64,000 nucleotides of DNA from Pseudomonas cremoricolorata DSM 17059 = NBRC 16634. Lineage in GTDB: Bacteria > Pseudomonadota > Gammaproteobacteria > Pseudomonadales > Pseudomonadaceae. Shown piece by piece: positions 31,621-40,503 of this stretch (positions are counted from its first letter, which is position 1; every line of letters starts with the position of its first letter). The notes under the pieces were generated by a model, which made no database searches, was not told the origin of the DNA, and saw nothing but the letters and a program-made list of their open reading frames with translations. The position numbers were made by a program, and so were the translations under genes. The stretch spans positions 124,001 through 188,000 of the forward strand of contig NZ_AUEA01000010.1 of assembly GCF_000425745.1 (NCBI RefSeq). The letters are read 5' to 3'.

Positions 31621-32382
31621 ATGCCGATCAGGTTCTTCATCAAACAATGGTTGCTGCCGCCCGGGCTGCTGCTGATTCTGCTGTCGCTCGGCTGGTGGCT
31701 GCGCCGTCGCCGGCCGCGGCTGGCGGCACTGTGCTTTTTCAGCGGTGCCGGCGGGCTGCTGCTGATGAGCCTGCCGCTGGTGATGGAGCAGGCGGCGCGT
31801 GTGCTGGAAAGTGAGCCGCCCCTGGCCCCGGAGCAGTGGGCGCAGTTGGCCGAGCGTGGCGATGTGATCGTCGTGCTCGGCGCCGGCCGCGAGCGCGGCG
31901 ACCCGGCCTGGGGCGGTGCCGACCAGCCGAGCCTGCTGGCCATCGAGCGCATGCGTTTCGCCGCCGCACTGGCCAAGGCCAGCGGCCTGCCCGTGCTGAC
32001 CAGCGGCGGCCTGCACTACGGCACGCGGCCCAGCGAGGCGCAGTTGATGGCTGAGGGTATGCAACGCGACTTTGCCGTACCGGTGACCTGGCAAGAGCAG
32101 GCCAGCCGCACCACGTGGGAAAACGCCACTTACAGCGCTGCCTTGCTGCAGCCTCTGGGCAAACGGCGTGTGGTGCTGGTGACCCAGGCCTGGCACATGC
32201 AGCGGGCGCGCTGGAGTTTCGAGCGCGCCGGTTTCAGCGTGGTGCCGGCACCGGTCGGTTTCCTTGGCCGCGACAACGCGCGGCCGTTCGCCGGGCTACT
32301 GCCGGAAAGCCGCGCAATGTGGCAGAACGGCCAACTGCTCAATGAAGCCGTCGGCCTGCTGGGGTACCGGCTGTTCTACTGA
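31621..32382 (+). CDS. YdcF/ElyC-type DUF218 membrane protein
   Basis: A 253-residue protein with two N-terminal membrane segments (about 8-25 and 36-55) followed by a DUF218 domain: VIVVLGAGRER, PVLTSGGLHYGTRPSEAQLMAEGM and LVTQAWHMQRARWSFERAGF. In E. coli the related ElyC/YcbC acts in envelope biogenesis, probably with the undecaprenyl carrier. It converges with lnt. The ATG at 31621 is preferred over a GTG three codons upstream. Confidence 0.88.
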   Translation: MPIRFFIKQWLLPPGLLLILLSLGWWLRRRRPRLAALCFFSGAGGLLLMSLPLVMEQAARVLESEPPLAPEQWAQLAERGDVIVVLGAGRERGDPAWGGADQPSLLAIERMRFAAALAKASGLPVLTSGGLHYGTRPSEAQLMAEGMQRDFAVPVTWQEQASRTTWENATYSAALLQPLGKRRVVLVTQAWHMQRARWSFERAGFSVVPAPVGFLGRDNARPFAGLLPESRAMWQNGQLLNEAVGLLGYRLFY

Positions 32383-32396
32383 GGCATTGCGCCAGG

Positions 32397-33914
32397 TTAC
32401 AGCGCGCGCGCCCTGCGCCGAGCCAGCAGCGCCCAGCCCAGCAGCACGACGCATAGGCTGGCCAGCGGCCAGGAGCGCCATTGCAGGTAGGGCGTCAGTT
32501 GCTGCATCGGCACCACCTCACCGTACAGCACCGCCTGCTCGAACTGCGGCACCTGTGCGGTGATGCGGCCGAACGGGTCGATCAGTGCGGTGACGCCGTT
32601 GTTGGTGGCGCGGATCATCCAGCGCCCGGCTTCCAGGGCACGCATCTGCGCCATTTGCAGGTGTTGCAGCGGGCCTATCGAAGTGCCGAACCAGGTGTCG
32701 TTGCTGATGGTCAGCAGCAGGTCGCTGCGTGCGGCAAGGCCGGCAGCGAACTCGGGGTAGACCACCTCGTAGCAGATGTACGGGGCGATCTGGTAACCCT
32801 TGGCCTGAAGCAGCGTCTGGTCGGACGGGCCTCGGGCGAAGTCGGACATCGGCAGGTTGAAGAACTCGATGGCGCCGCGCAGCATATCCTGCAACGGCAC
32901 GTATTCACCGAACGGCACCAGTTTCTGCTTGAGGTAGGTGCCGTCGCCCTCACCGGTCACGGTCACGCCGTTGTAGTAGCGGCGCTGGCCTTGCACGGTT
33001 TCGCGCACCGGCACCCCGGTGATCAGCGCCGAATCACGGCCCGCGGCGAAGCTGCCCATCATGTCCAGGTAGCCCTGCGCCTGATCCTTGAGGATCGGCA
33101 CTGCGGTTTCCGGCCAGACCAGCAGGTCGACCGGCTTTGCCGTCAGGCTCAGGTCGCGGTACAGCGCCAGTTGTGCGTTGATGTGTGCAGGGTCCCATTT
33201 CAGATCCTGCTCGACGTTGCCCTGAATCGCCGCCACGCGCAGTGGATCGCCCGCAGGTTGCGTCCAGGCGTGCTCTTTCAGTACCCCGCCCAGCAGCCAT
33301 GGCGCGACCAGCAAAATCAGCCCCGCCGCCAGCGCCGGCAAACGCGCGCGCAGGCGGTTCAGGTTGCACAGCAAGGCGGCGCTCAGGGCCAGCACGAAGG
33401 AAATCAGCCACACCCCACCCAGCGGTGCCAGCCCGGCCAGCGGCCCGGCCAGTTGGCTGTAGCCGGCATACAGCCAGGGGAAGCCGGTGAGGAACCAGCC
33501 GCGAAACGCCTCTTGCAGCAGCCACAAGGCGGCGAAGGCCAGGGCATCGGCCAGCGGCGAATCGCTGCGCCGCAGCCAGCGTGCCCACAGCCAGGCGGGC
33601 AGGGCGAAGAACCAGGCGATGGCAGCGAAGAAGGCCAGCAACAGCAGCACCGCCAGCAGCGGCGAGGCACCGCCGTAGGTGGTCATGCTGACGTAGATCC
33701 AGCTGGTGCCGGCACCGTACAGGCCAAAGCCGAAGCACCAGCCGCGGCCCATGGCCTGGCGTGGGCTCAGCTCGCGTAGGCCCAGGTAGAACACAGCGAT
33801 CGACAGCAGTGCCAGCGGCCACAGGTCGAAGGGTGAGAGGGCGAGCAGCGTCGAAGCGCCAGCCACCACGGCCAGCAGGTTACCGGGCCAGCCGGGGCGG
33901 GTGATCCAGCGCAT
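32397..33914 (-). CDS. lnt: Apolipoprotein N-acyltransferase
   Basis: Adds the third acyl chain to lipoproteins in the inner membrane. The 505 residues have about six membrane segments then a periplasmic nitrilase-like domain: LVWPETAVPI holds the catalytic Glu, KQKLVPFGEYVPL the Lys, and PYICYEVVYPE the nucleophilic Cys. The start at 33914 gives MRWITRPGWPGN. The gene follows corC after 8 bp within the ybeZ-ybeY-corC-lnt operon. Confidence 0.96.
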   Translation of the reverse strand: MRWITRPGWPGNLLAVVAGASTLLALSPFDLWPLALLSIAVFYLGLRELSPRQAMGRGWCFGFGLYGAGTSWIYVSMTTYGGASPLLAVLLLLAFFAAIAWFFALPAWLWARWLRRSDSPLADALAFAALWLLQEAFRGWFLTGFPWLYAGYSQLAGPLAGLAPLGGVWLISFVLALSAALLCNLNRLRARLPALAAGLILLVAPWLLGGVLKEHAWTQPAGDPLRVAAIQGNVEQDLKWDPAHINAQLALYRDLSLTAKPVDLLVWPETAVPILKDQAQGYLDMMGSFAAGRDSALITGVPVRETVQGQRRYYNGVTVTGEGDGTYLKQKLVPFGEYVPLQDMLRGAIEFFNLPMSDFARGPSDQTLLQAKGYQIAPYICYEVVYPEFAAGLAARSDLLLTISNDTWFGTSIGPLQHLQMAQMRALEAGRWMIRATNNGVTALIDPFGRITAQVPQFEQAVLYGEVVPMQQLTPYLQWRSWPLASLCVVLLGWALLARRRARAL

Positions 33915-33922
33915 GGGAGTCC

Positions 33923-34762
33923 TTAACGGTTGATCGGGGTCAGGCGCAGCAGGTGAATGCGTCGGCTGTCGGCATTGAGGATACGGAAGCGCCACAGGCC
34001 GATTTCCGTCGTCTCGTTGCGCTTGGGCAGGTGACCGAACGCGGTCATCACCAGCCCGCCGACGGTGTTGAAGTCCTCGGTGGAGAACTCGCCGTCGAAG
34101 AACTCGTTGAAGTGCTCGATCGGGGTCAGTGCCTTGACCAGGAAGTCACCGTTGGGCAGCGGCTTGATGTAGCTGTCTTCCTCAACGTCATGCTCGTCTT
34201 CGATGTCGCCAACGATCTGCTCGAGCACGTCTTCGATGGTCACCAGTCCGGCGACGCCGCCGTATTCGTCGACGACGATGGCCATGTGGTTGTGGTTGGC
34301 GCGGAACTCGCGCAGCAGCACGTTGAGCCGCTTGGATTCGGGCACGAAGGTGGCCGAACGCAGCAACTGCTTGATGTCGAAGCTGTCGCCGTTCTCGCGC
34401 AGGATGAGCGGCAGCAGGTCTTTGGCCAGGAGTATTCCGAGCACATCGTCATGGCTTTCGCCGATCACCGGGTAGCGCGAGTGCGCGGCATCGATCACCG
34501 CTGGCAGGAACTCGCGAGGCGTTTGCCCGGCCTTGATGCTGATCATCTGCGAGCGCGGCACCATGATGTCGCGCACCTGCAGGTCGGCGACCTGAATAGC
34601 ACCTTCGACGATGGCCAGCGCTTCGCTGTCGAGCAGCTTGTTCTGATGGGCTTCGCGCAGCAGCTCGAGGAGCTCCTGGCGGTTTTTCGGCTCATGGGCA
34701 AAAGCCTGGGTCAGTTTACCCAGCCAGGACTTTTGCCCGTTGCTCGATCGGTCTTCGCTCAT
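33923..34762 (-). CDS. corC: CorC/HlyC family transporter-associated protein (CBS pair + CorC_HlyC)
   Basis: A 279-residue soluble protein with two CBS domains (about 60-190; VRDIMVPRSQMISI and MAIVVDEYGGVAGLVTIEDVLEQIVGDIEDEHD) and a C-terminal transporter-associated domain (about 200-279). Linked to magnesium and cobalt efflux with CorA in enterobacteria. It lies between ybeY and lnt, the standard arrangement. Confidence 0.93.
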   Translation of the reverse strand: MSEDRSSNGQKSWLGKLTQAFAHEPKNRQELLELLREAHQNKLLDSEALAIVEGAIQVADLQVRDIMVPRSQMISIKAGQTPREFLPAVIDAAHSRYPVIGESHDDVLGILLAKDLLPLILRENGDSFDIKQLLRSATFVPESKRLNVLLREFRANHNHMAIVVDEYGGVAGLVTIEDVLEQIVGDIEDEHDVEEDSYIKPLPNGDFLVKALTPIEHFNEFFDGEFSTEDFNTVGGLVMTAFGHLPKRNETTEIGLWRFRILNADSRRIHLLRLTPINR

Positions 34763-34767
34763 GGCGG

Positions 34768-35256
34768 TTACTCGTGGTCCTTGCAGTCAGCGGTTGGAGA
34801 ATGTTCGTCGTCGGCGTACGGATCGGGATGACCCAGTTCCGCCAGCAGTGTGCGTTCCAGGGCTTCCATCTCTTCGGCTTCGTCATCATCGATATGATCG
34901 TAGCCGAGCAGGTGCAGGCAGCCGTGAATCACCAGGTGCGCCCAGTGCGCGTCCAGTGTCTTGCCTTGTTCGTGTGCTTCGCGCTCGACCACCGGGATGC
35001 AGATCACCAGGTCGCCGAGCAGGGGGATGTCGAGCAGCTCGTCCGGCACGTCGGCAGGGAAGGACAGCACGTTGGTCGCGTAGTCCTTGTGCCGCCAGGT
35101 GTGGTTCAGCTCGCGGCCTTCCGCTTCGTCGACCAGGCGGATGGTCAGCTCGGAATCTGCGCTGCGCTGGCGCAGGGCCAGCTCACACCAGAGGCGGAAG
35201 GCGGCGTCATCGGGCGCGGCCGCTGTCGAAGCCCGTTGCAGGTCGAGTTCAAGCAT
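34768..35256 (-). CDS. ybeY: Endoribonuclease YbeY
   Basis: Single-strand endonuclease acting in 16S rRNA 3' maturation and ribosome quality control. The 162 residues contain the metal-binding signature [11 protein letters not shown] (three His). The start overlaps the ybeZ stop by 8 bp, and corC follows after 5 bp, so translation of these genes is probably coupled. Confidence 0.96.
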   Translation of the reverse strand: MLELDLQRASTAAAPDDAAFRLWCELALRQRSADSELTIRLVDEAEGRELNHTWRHKDYATNVLSFPADVPDELLDIPLLGDLVICIPVVEREAHEQGKTLDAHWAHLVIHGCLHLLGYDHIDDDEAEEMEALERTLLAELGHPDPYADDEHSPTADCKDHE

Positions 35257-36247
35257 CTTTGCGCGTAGCCTCTACGCCGGTCTGCTGGGCGTCGAAGCGC
35301 TCGTAGGCCTCGACGATGCGCTGTACCAGCGGGTGGCGCACCACGTCCTTGGGCTGGAAGTGGGTGAAGCTAATGCCCGGCACATCCTTCAGCACGTCGA
35401 TGACGTGGGTCAGGCCCGACTTGGTGCCGCGCGGCAGGTCGACCTGGGTAATGTCGCCAGTAATCACCGCGGTGGAGCCAAAACCGATCCGCGTGAGGAA
35501 CATCTTCATCTGTTCCAGCGTGGTGTTCTGGCTTTCGTCGAGGATGATGAAGCTGTTGTTCAGGGTGCGTCCGCGCATGTAGGCGAGCGGGGCGATTTCG
35601 ATCACCTGGCGCTCGATCAGCTTGGCCACGTGCTCGAAACCGAGCATTTCGTACAGTGCGTCGTATAGCGGGCGCAGGTACGGGTCGATTTTCTGCGCCA
35701 GGTCACCGGGCAGGAAACCAAGCTTCTCGCCGGCCTCGACCGCCGGGCGCACCAGCAGAATGCGCCGTACCTGTTCGCGCTCCAGCGCGTCCACCGCGCA
35801 GGCGACGGCCAGGTAGGTCTTGCCGGTGCCCGCAGGGCCGACGCCGAAGTTGATGTCGTTGGCGAGGATTTCCTTCACGTAGCGCTGCTGATTGACACCG
35901 CGCGGGCGAATCGGGCCCTTGCGCGTGCGCAGCGAGACGCTGACTTCGTTGACGGCCGGGTTGTCGATGTTTTCCACCGAGGACTCCTGCAAGTAGAGGT
36001 GCACCATCTCTGGCGACAGGTCGGTCGCTTTGGTCTCACGATAGAGACGGCGCAGCAGCTGCTCGGCTGCGGAGGTGGATTTGGCGTCGCCGATGAGTTC
36101 GAACTGATTGCCGCGGTTGCGGATTTCGATGGCCAGGCGTTGTTCGATCAGGCGCAGGTGCTCGTCGAACTGGCCGCACAAGTTGGCGAAGCGATGGGCC
36201 TCGAAGGGTTCGAGGAGGAAACGATGGGGCTGTATGGGTGCGTTCAA
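35249..36247 (-). CDS. ybeZ: PhoH-like ATPase YbeZ
   Basis: A 332-residue P-loop ATPase of the PhoH family that works with YbeY in RNA metabolism. Walker A is [13 protein letters not shown] and Walker B is [33 protein letters not shown] is also typical. It is the first gene of the ybeZ-ybeY-corC-lnt operon here. In P. aeruginosa the gene immediately upstream is miaB, which is missing at this position. Confidence 0.95.
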   Translation of the reverse strand: MNAPIQPHRFLLEPFEAHRFANLCGQFDEHLRLIEQRLAIEIRNRGNQFELIGDAKSTSAAEQLLRRLYRETKATDLSPEMVHLYLQESSVENIDNPAVNEVSVSLRTRKGPIRPRGVNQQRYVKEILANDINFGVGPAGTGKTYLAVACAVDALEREQVRRILLVRPAVEAGEKLGFLPGDLAQKIDPYLRPLYDALYEMLGFEHVAKLIERQVIEIAPLAYMRGRTLNNSFIILDESQNTTLEQMKMFLTRIGFGSTAVITGDITQVDLPRGTKSGLTHVIDVLKDVPGISFTHFQPKDVVRHPLVQRIVEAYERFDAQQTGVEATRKDA

Positions 36248-36422
36248 GGTGTTTTTTGGCCGCTCGACGGCAATGAATGTGGGCTGAAGAATAACCCTTG
36301 AATGACAGGGACGAAAGCACTGAAACGATCAAGGGTCAGCGAAAGCGGGCGGTCGGCCTCAAAGGCAACGCGGGCGATTGTCGACGCCGCGTATGACAGT
36401 GAGGCTGTCGGCGCCGGCAGGT

Positions 36423-36451
36423 GCTTGCAGGCGTCAGCGCTCTGCTATGAT
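36423..36451 (+). promoter_or_regulatory. Extended -10 promoter for the DUF1820 gene
   Basis: TGCTATGAT is a TGn-extended -10 (TATGAT at 36446-36451) located 38 bp before the ATG. The -35 position is weak, as is usual for extended -10 promoters. Confidence 0.55.
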
Positions 36452-36488
36452 GCCCGGCCTTTTTTCCAGCACGTGCCATCCAGCGAAC

Positions 36489-36815
36489 ATGAGCAAGCGC
36501 GAACCCGCCATTTATAAAGTCATCTTCCTCAACCAGGGCCAGGTCTTCGAGCTGTACGCCAAGCAGATCTTCCAGAGCGACCTGTGGGGCTTTCTGGAAA
36601 TCGAGGAAATCGTCTTCGGCGAGCGTAGCCAACTGCTGGTCGATCCCGGTGAGGAAAAACTCAAGACCCAGTTCGAGGGCGTGGTGCGCAGTTTCGTTCC
36701 GTTGCAGTCGATCGTGCGCATTGACGAGGTCGAGCGGCTGGGTACGGCGAAGATCAGTGAGGCCAAGGGCGGCGGCAATGTGATGCCGTTCCCGATGCCG
36801 GTGCCCGAACGCTGA
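36489..36815 (+). CDS. DUF1820 family protein
   Basis: A 108-residue protein (MSKREPAIYKVIFLNQGQVFELYAKQIFQ, then FLEIEEIVFGERSQLLVDPGEEKLK). The family is small, conserved in Pseudomonas and relatives, and has no assigned function. It has no signal peptide. Its C-terminus ends in a Met/Pro-rich tail. It diverges from ybeZ and converges with the Sel1-repeat gene. Confidence 0.88.
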   Translation: MSKREPAIYKVIFLNQGQVFELYAKQIFQSDLWGFLEIEEIVFGERSQLLVDPGEEKLKTQFEGVVRSFVPLQSIVRIDEVERLGTAKISEAKGGGNVMPFPMPVPER

Positions 36816-36841
36816 GGCCTCAGGCAAAGCGGGCAATTCCC

Positions 36842-37387
36842 TCAGGGCAGGGGTGAGAAGGGCGAGCGACCTTCGGCGTTCTGCAGTTCGAGCAGGTATT
36901 TGCGGAAGATCTGCCCCAGCACCTGGGTGGCGTGCTCGAGCTCATCGCGCGGCATCTGTTCGGTGACTTCATCCGCCATGTCCAGCGCATCTTCGGCGCC
37001 GTTGACCGCGGCCATCTTCAGCAGGATGTAGGCCTGCACGTTGTTGGCCTTGACCCCCTCACCCTTGAAGAACATGCCGCCCAGGCGGTACTGGGCTTCG
37101 GCATGGCCTTGCAACGAGGCCTTCTGGAACCAGGCCAGGGCCTTGTCCAGTTGCGGCGGTGATTGCGTGTGGTAGTACTCGCCCAGTTCGAACTGCGCCT
37201 CGGCATCGCCGGCTTCGGCGGTGCTTTCGCACGCCTTGAGTGCCTTTTCGAGGTCCTGGGGCTGAGTATTGAGCGTGCAACGGCCCGTGGCTGGGATCAG
37301 CAACGAGTTGCCTTCCTCTGCCAGCGTCAGCAGGGGTGTGAGAAGCAACAGACACCCCAGGGTCAGGGCGCGGCCGGTGCGGTTCAT
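36842..37387 (-). CDS. Secreted Sel1-repeat (TPR-like) protein
   Basis: A 181-residue protein with an N-terminal signal peptide (LGCLLLLTPLLTLAEEG) and at least two Sel1-type repeats (AEAGDAEAQFELGEYYHTQSPPQLDKALAWFQKASLQG and AEAQYRLGGMFFKGEGV). Such repeats usually mediate protein contacts in the periplasm. It lies downstream of hemL on the same strand after a 139-bp gap. Function unknown. Confidence 0.85.
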   Translation of the reverse strand: MNRTGRALTLGCLLLLTPLLTLAEEGNSLLIPATGRCTLNTQPQDLEKALKACESTAEAGDAEAQFELGEYYHTQSPPQLDKALAWFQKASLQGHAEAQYRLGGMFFKGEGVKANNVQAYILLKMAAVNGAEDALDMADEVTEQMPRDELEHATQVLGQIFRKYLLELQNAEGRSPFSPLP

Positions 37388-37526
37388 GGGGATAGACTTA
37401 CCTCTGCAAAGCTGCGGCCAATGTCTGGTGGCACATTATGGGATAAGCAACGCCAACCTTACAAAGATTTACGCGAATTTCTACCTCGGGAGCGAAAGGT
37501 GCCGCCCCCGTGGCGGTGTCGCGCCC

Positions 37527-38810
37527 TCAGCGCAGCGCGGCAAATGCCCGTTCTGCGGCGTCGAGGGTGATCTGCAGCTCCTTGTCGCCGTGGGCGATCG
37601 AGGTGAAACCGGCCTCGAACGCGCTCGGCGCCAAGTACACGCCGCCTTCGAGCATCAGATGGAAGAAGCGCTTGAAACGTTCAGAATCGCTGGCCATGAC
37701 GTCGTCGAAGGTGACGATATCGTCGGCGCCGCTGAAGTACAGGCCGAACATGGCACCTGCCTGGGTGGTGACGAACGGCACGCCGGCGGCATCGGCACGC
37801 TGCTGCAAGCCGTCGAGCATGCGGCTGGTGAAGGCGGTCAATTCATCGTGGAAGCCAGGACGGCTGATCAGCTTGAGGGTGGTCAGGCCGGCGGCCATTG
37901 CCAGCGGGTTACCCGACAAGGTACCGGCCTGGTACACCGGCCCCAGCGGCGCGATGCATTCCATGATCGCCCGTTTGCCGCCAAAGCAACCTACCGGCAT
38001 GCCGCCGCCGACGATCTTGCCGAAGGTCGACAGGTCGGGGGTGATGCCGTAGTAGCCCTGGGCGCCGCCGAGGGAAACACGGAAACCGGTCATCACCTCG
38101 TCGAAAATCAGCACCACGCCATGTTTGTCGCATTGCTCGCGCAGACCTTCGAGAAAGCCCGGCGCAGGCGGTACGCAGTTCATGTTGCCGGCCACCGGTT
38201 CGACGATGATGCAGGCGACGCTGTCGCCGACTTCTGCCAGGGTCTTTTCCACCTCGGCCAGGTCGTTGAACGGCAGGGTCAGGGTGTGTTTGGCGAAGTC
38301 GGCCGGCACCCCGGCCGAGCTGGGCACGCCCTGGGTCAGCAGGCCGGAGCCAGCCTTGACCAGCAGGCTGTCGGAGTGGCCGTGGTAGCAGCCCTCGAAC
38401 TTGATGATGGCATCGCGGCCGGTGTAGCCGCGGGCCAGGCGAATGGCGCTCATGGTCGCCTCGGTGCCCGAGCTGACCATGCGCACCATTTCCATCGACG
38501 GCACGATCGAGCAGACCAGGTCGGCCATTTCGGTTTCCATGGCCGTCGGCGCGCCGTAGGACAAGCCGTGCACCAGTTGCTTGCGCACCGACTCCAACAC
38601 TTCGGGATGGCCGTGACCGAGAATCATCGGCCCCCAGGAGCCGACGTAGTCGACGTAGCGCTTGTCGTCCTCGTCGATCACGTAGGCGCCTTCGGCATGC
38701 TTGAAGAACAGCGGCGTGCCGCCGACGCTACGGAAGGCGCGCACCGGCGAGTTGACCCCGCCGGGGATGTGTTTCTGGGCTTGGGCGAACAGGTCTTCGG
38801 AACGGGACAT
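37527..38810 (-). CDS. hemL: Glutamate-1-semialdehyde 2,1-aminomutase
   Basis: PLP enzyme making 5-aminolevulinate in the C5 haem pathway. The 427 residues include [31 protein letters not shown] and the PLP-Lys motif [14 protein letters not shown]. Two ATGs are possible. The second, at 38810, is chosen because the GAGAG ribosome binding site is about 7 bp before it and only 1 bp before the first at 38816. It follows thiE and precedes the Sel1-repeat gene. Confidence 0.96.
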   Translation of the reverse strand: MSRSEDLFAQAQKHIPGGVNSPVRAFRSVGGTPLFFKHAEGAYVIDEDDKRYVDYVGSWGPMILGHGHPEVLESVRKQLVHGLSYGAPTAMETEMADLVCSIVPSMEMVRMVSSGTEATMSAIRLARGYTGRDAIIKFEGCYHGHSDSLLVKAGSGLLTQGVPSSAGVPADFAKHTLTLPFNDLAEVEKTLAEVGDSVACIIVEPVAGNMNCVPPAPGFLEGLREQCDKHGVVLIFDEVMTGFRVSLGGAQGYYGITPDLSTFGKIVGGGMPVGCFGGKRAIMECIAPLGPVYQAGTLSGNPLAMAAGLTTLKLISRPGFHDELTAFTSRMLDGLQQRADAAGVPFVTTQAGAMFGLYFSGADDIVTFDDVMASDSERFKRFFHLMLEGGVYLAPSAFEAGFTSIAHGDKELQITLDAAERAFAALR

Positions 38811-38827
38811 GGACATACTCTCTTGAA

Positions 38828-39451
38828 TCAGGATGCGAACAGGGCGTTGAAGGCGCGGGCGCGGCGAGTGACCTCGGCCGAGCTGTCGGCACCGAACAGG
38901 CCGTGGATCACCGCCAGCAGGTCGGCGCCGTGGGCGACCAGCGGGGCAGCGTTGTCGAGGGTGACGCCGCCGATCACCGCGATCGGCAGGCGAACCTGCG
39001 CCCGCGCCTGGGTCAGCAGTTGCAGGTTGGCGGCCGGGGCGCCGGGTTTGGTCAGGGAATTGAAGAAGCGCCCGAACGCCACATAGCTAACGCCTTCACC
39101 GGCAGCCTGGGTGGCCAGTTCGAGGCTGGCGTGGCAGGTCGCGCCGATCACCGCCTGGGGGCCGAGCAGGGCCCGCGCCGCGGTCAGCGGGCCGTCGCTC
39201 TGGCCCAGGTGCACGCCCACCCCCAGGCGCGCGGCCAGCTCGGCGTCGTCGTTGATCACCAGGGTGGCGCCATAGCGCTCGCACAGGCCTTGCAGCGCCT
39301 CGGCCTCGCGCAGGCGGCGGGCGGAGTCTTCGCTTTTGTCGCGGTACTGCAACAAGCACACACCGCCGTTTAATGCCGCCTCGACATAAGGCAGCAAGCG
39401 GCCGGCCAGCAGTTGGCTATCAGTGATGGCGTAAAGACCGCGTAGGGTCAT
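38828..39451 (-). CDS. thiE: Thiamine-phosphate synthase
   Basis: Joins HMP-PP and thiazole phosphate. The 207 residues form a TIM barrel: [45 protein letters not shown] and [11 protein letters not shown] match ThiE. It follows thiD after 16 bp and precedes hemL after 17 bp, so thiD-thiE-hemL probably share a transcript. No thiamine-pyrophosphate riboswitch is visible upstream. Confidence 0.95.
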   Translation of the reverse strand: MTLRGLYAITDSQLLAGRLLPYVEAALNGGVCLLQYRDKSEDSARRLREAEALQGLCERYGATLVINDDAELAARLGVGVHLGQSDGPLTAARALLGPQAVIGATCHASLELATQAAGEGVSYVAFGRFFNSLTKPGAPAANLQLLTQARAQVRLPIAVIGGVTLDNAAPLVAHGADLLAVIHGLFGADSSAEVTRRARAFNALFAS

Positions 39452-39467
39452 CTCAGGCCTCGTCAGA

Positions 39468-40265
39468 TCAGGAGCAGAAATCGAGCGGCAGGCGACGCGG
39501 CACGAACTGGCCTTGGCCCAGTCGTTCGGCGTCGCGCAGGGTTCGCCAGGTGTAGTCGAGGGCGCTGTGCACCGCGCTTGGCAGCTGTTCGCCCATGGCC
39601 AGGCGCCCGGCCAGGGCACTGGCCAGGGTGCAGCCCGAACCGTGGTAGCTGCCGGGCAGGCGTTCGCAGAGCCAGGTTTGTGGCGCCTCGAAGCGGCTGT
39701 AGAAGCGGTTGTGGATCTGCGCTTCGTCGCCATGCCCGCCGGTGATCAGCAGGTTGCGACAGAACCGCAACAGCACCTCGGCGCACTCATCGGCGGTGCC
39801 GTTGGGCAGCTCGGCGAGAATGCGCGCTTCGGGCAGGTTGGGCGTGGCGATCACCGACAGCGGCAACAGGCGCTCACGCAGGGCGTAGCCGACCTCGTCC
39901 TTGCCCAACTGGCCACCGCCACCGGCGCGCAGCACCGGGTCGCACACCAATGGCAGATGCGGGTGGGCGCTGAGCAGTTCGGCGACGGTGTCGACCATCT
40001 CGATCGAGCCGAGCATGCCCAGCTTGACCGCGGCGACCTGCGAGTCGGCGAGCACGGCATTGGCCTGGGCCAGTACCCACTCGCGGTCGAGCACGCGGAA
40101 GTCGCTGACATTGACGGTGTCCTGCACGGTCAGGGCGGTCACCGCAGGTGCGGCGTGACAGCCTTGGGCGAGCAGGGCTTCGATATCTGCCTGCAGACCG
40201 GCGCCGCCACTGGGGTCGTGGCCGGAGAGACAGAGGACAACGGGGCGGGAGCTGTAGATAGTCAT
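39468..40265 (-). CDS. thiD: Hydroxymethylpyrimidine/phosphomethylpyrimidine kinase
   Basis: Ribokinase-fold enzyme phosphorylating HMP and HMP-P in thiamine synthesis. The 265 residues contain [19 protein letters not shown] (substrate-binding Gly-rich loop), [12 protein letters not shown] and the anion-hole region [15 protein letters not shown] with the catalytic Cys/Gly environment. The start at 40265 gives [15 protein letters not shown]. It is divergent from the LadS-like kinase, the same arrangement as in P. aeruginosa. Confidence 0.95.
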   Translation of the reverse strand: MTIYSSRPVVLCLSGHDPSGGAGLQADIEALLAQGCHAAPAVTALTVQDTVNVSDFRVLDREWVLAQANAVLADSQVAAVKLGMLGSIEMVDTVAELLSAHPHLPLVCDPVLRAGGGGQLGKDEVGYALRERLLPLSVIATPNLPEARILAELPNGTADECAEVLLRFCRNLLITGGHGDEAQIHNRFYSRFEAPQTWLCERLPGSYHGSGCTLASALAGRLAMGEQLPSAVHSALDYTWRTLRDAERLGQGQFVPRRLPLDFCS

Positions 40266-40503
40266 GGTCGCCGAGCTTACCACCAAACCGCCCGATGCGA
40301 CGCGCCCGGCGCCTGGGCAGGTGCTTTGCAGCGGGCGCCAGCCCAGGCGCGGTGCGGCCTGCGTGCCTTGCGGATGGGCGCGTTGCCTGGCCAAGCTATG
40401 CTAAAGTCCGCGTTCAATTCGATAAGCGGGTGCCGCACGGCGCCCCCTCTCACACGGACCAGAGAACACTGCGGCGCCAACGGACGGGCCATGTTGGGGC
40501 TGT

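Noticed and set aside
40266..40503. Thiamine-pyrophosphate riboswitch before thiD
   Set aside because: No CUGAGA-type core and no paired arms matching the class are present. Pseudomonas normally has this switch at thiC.
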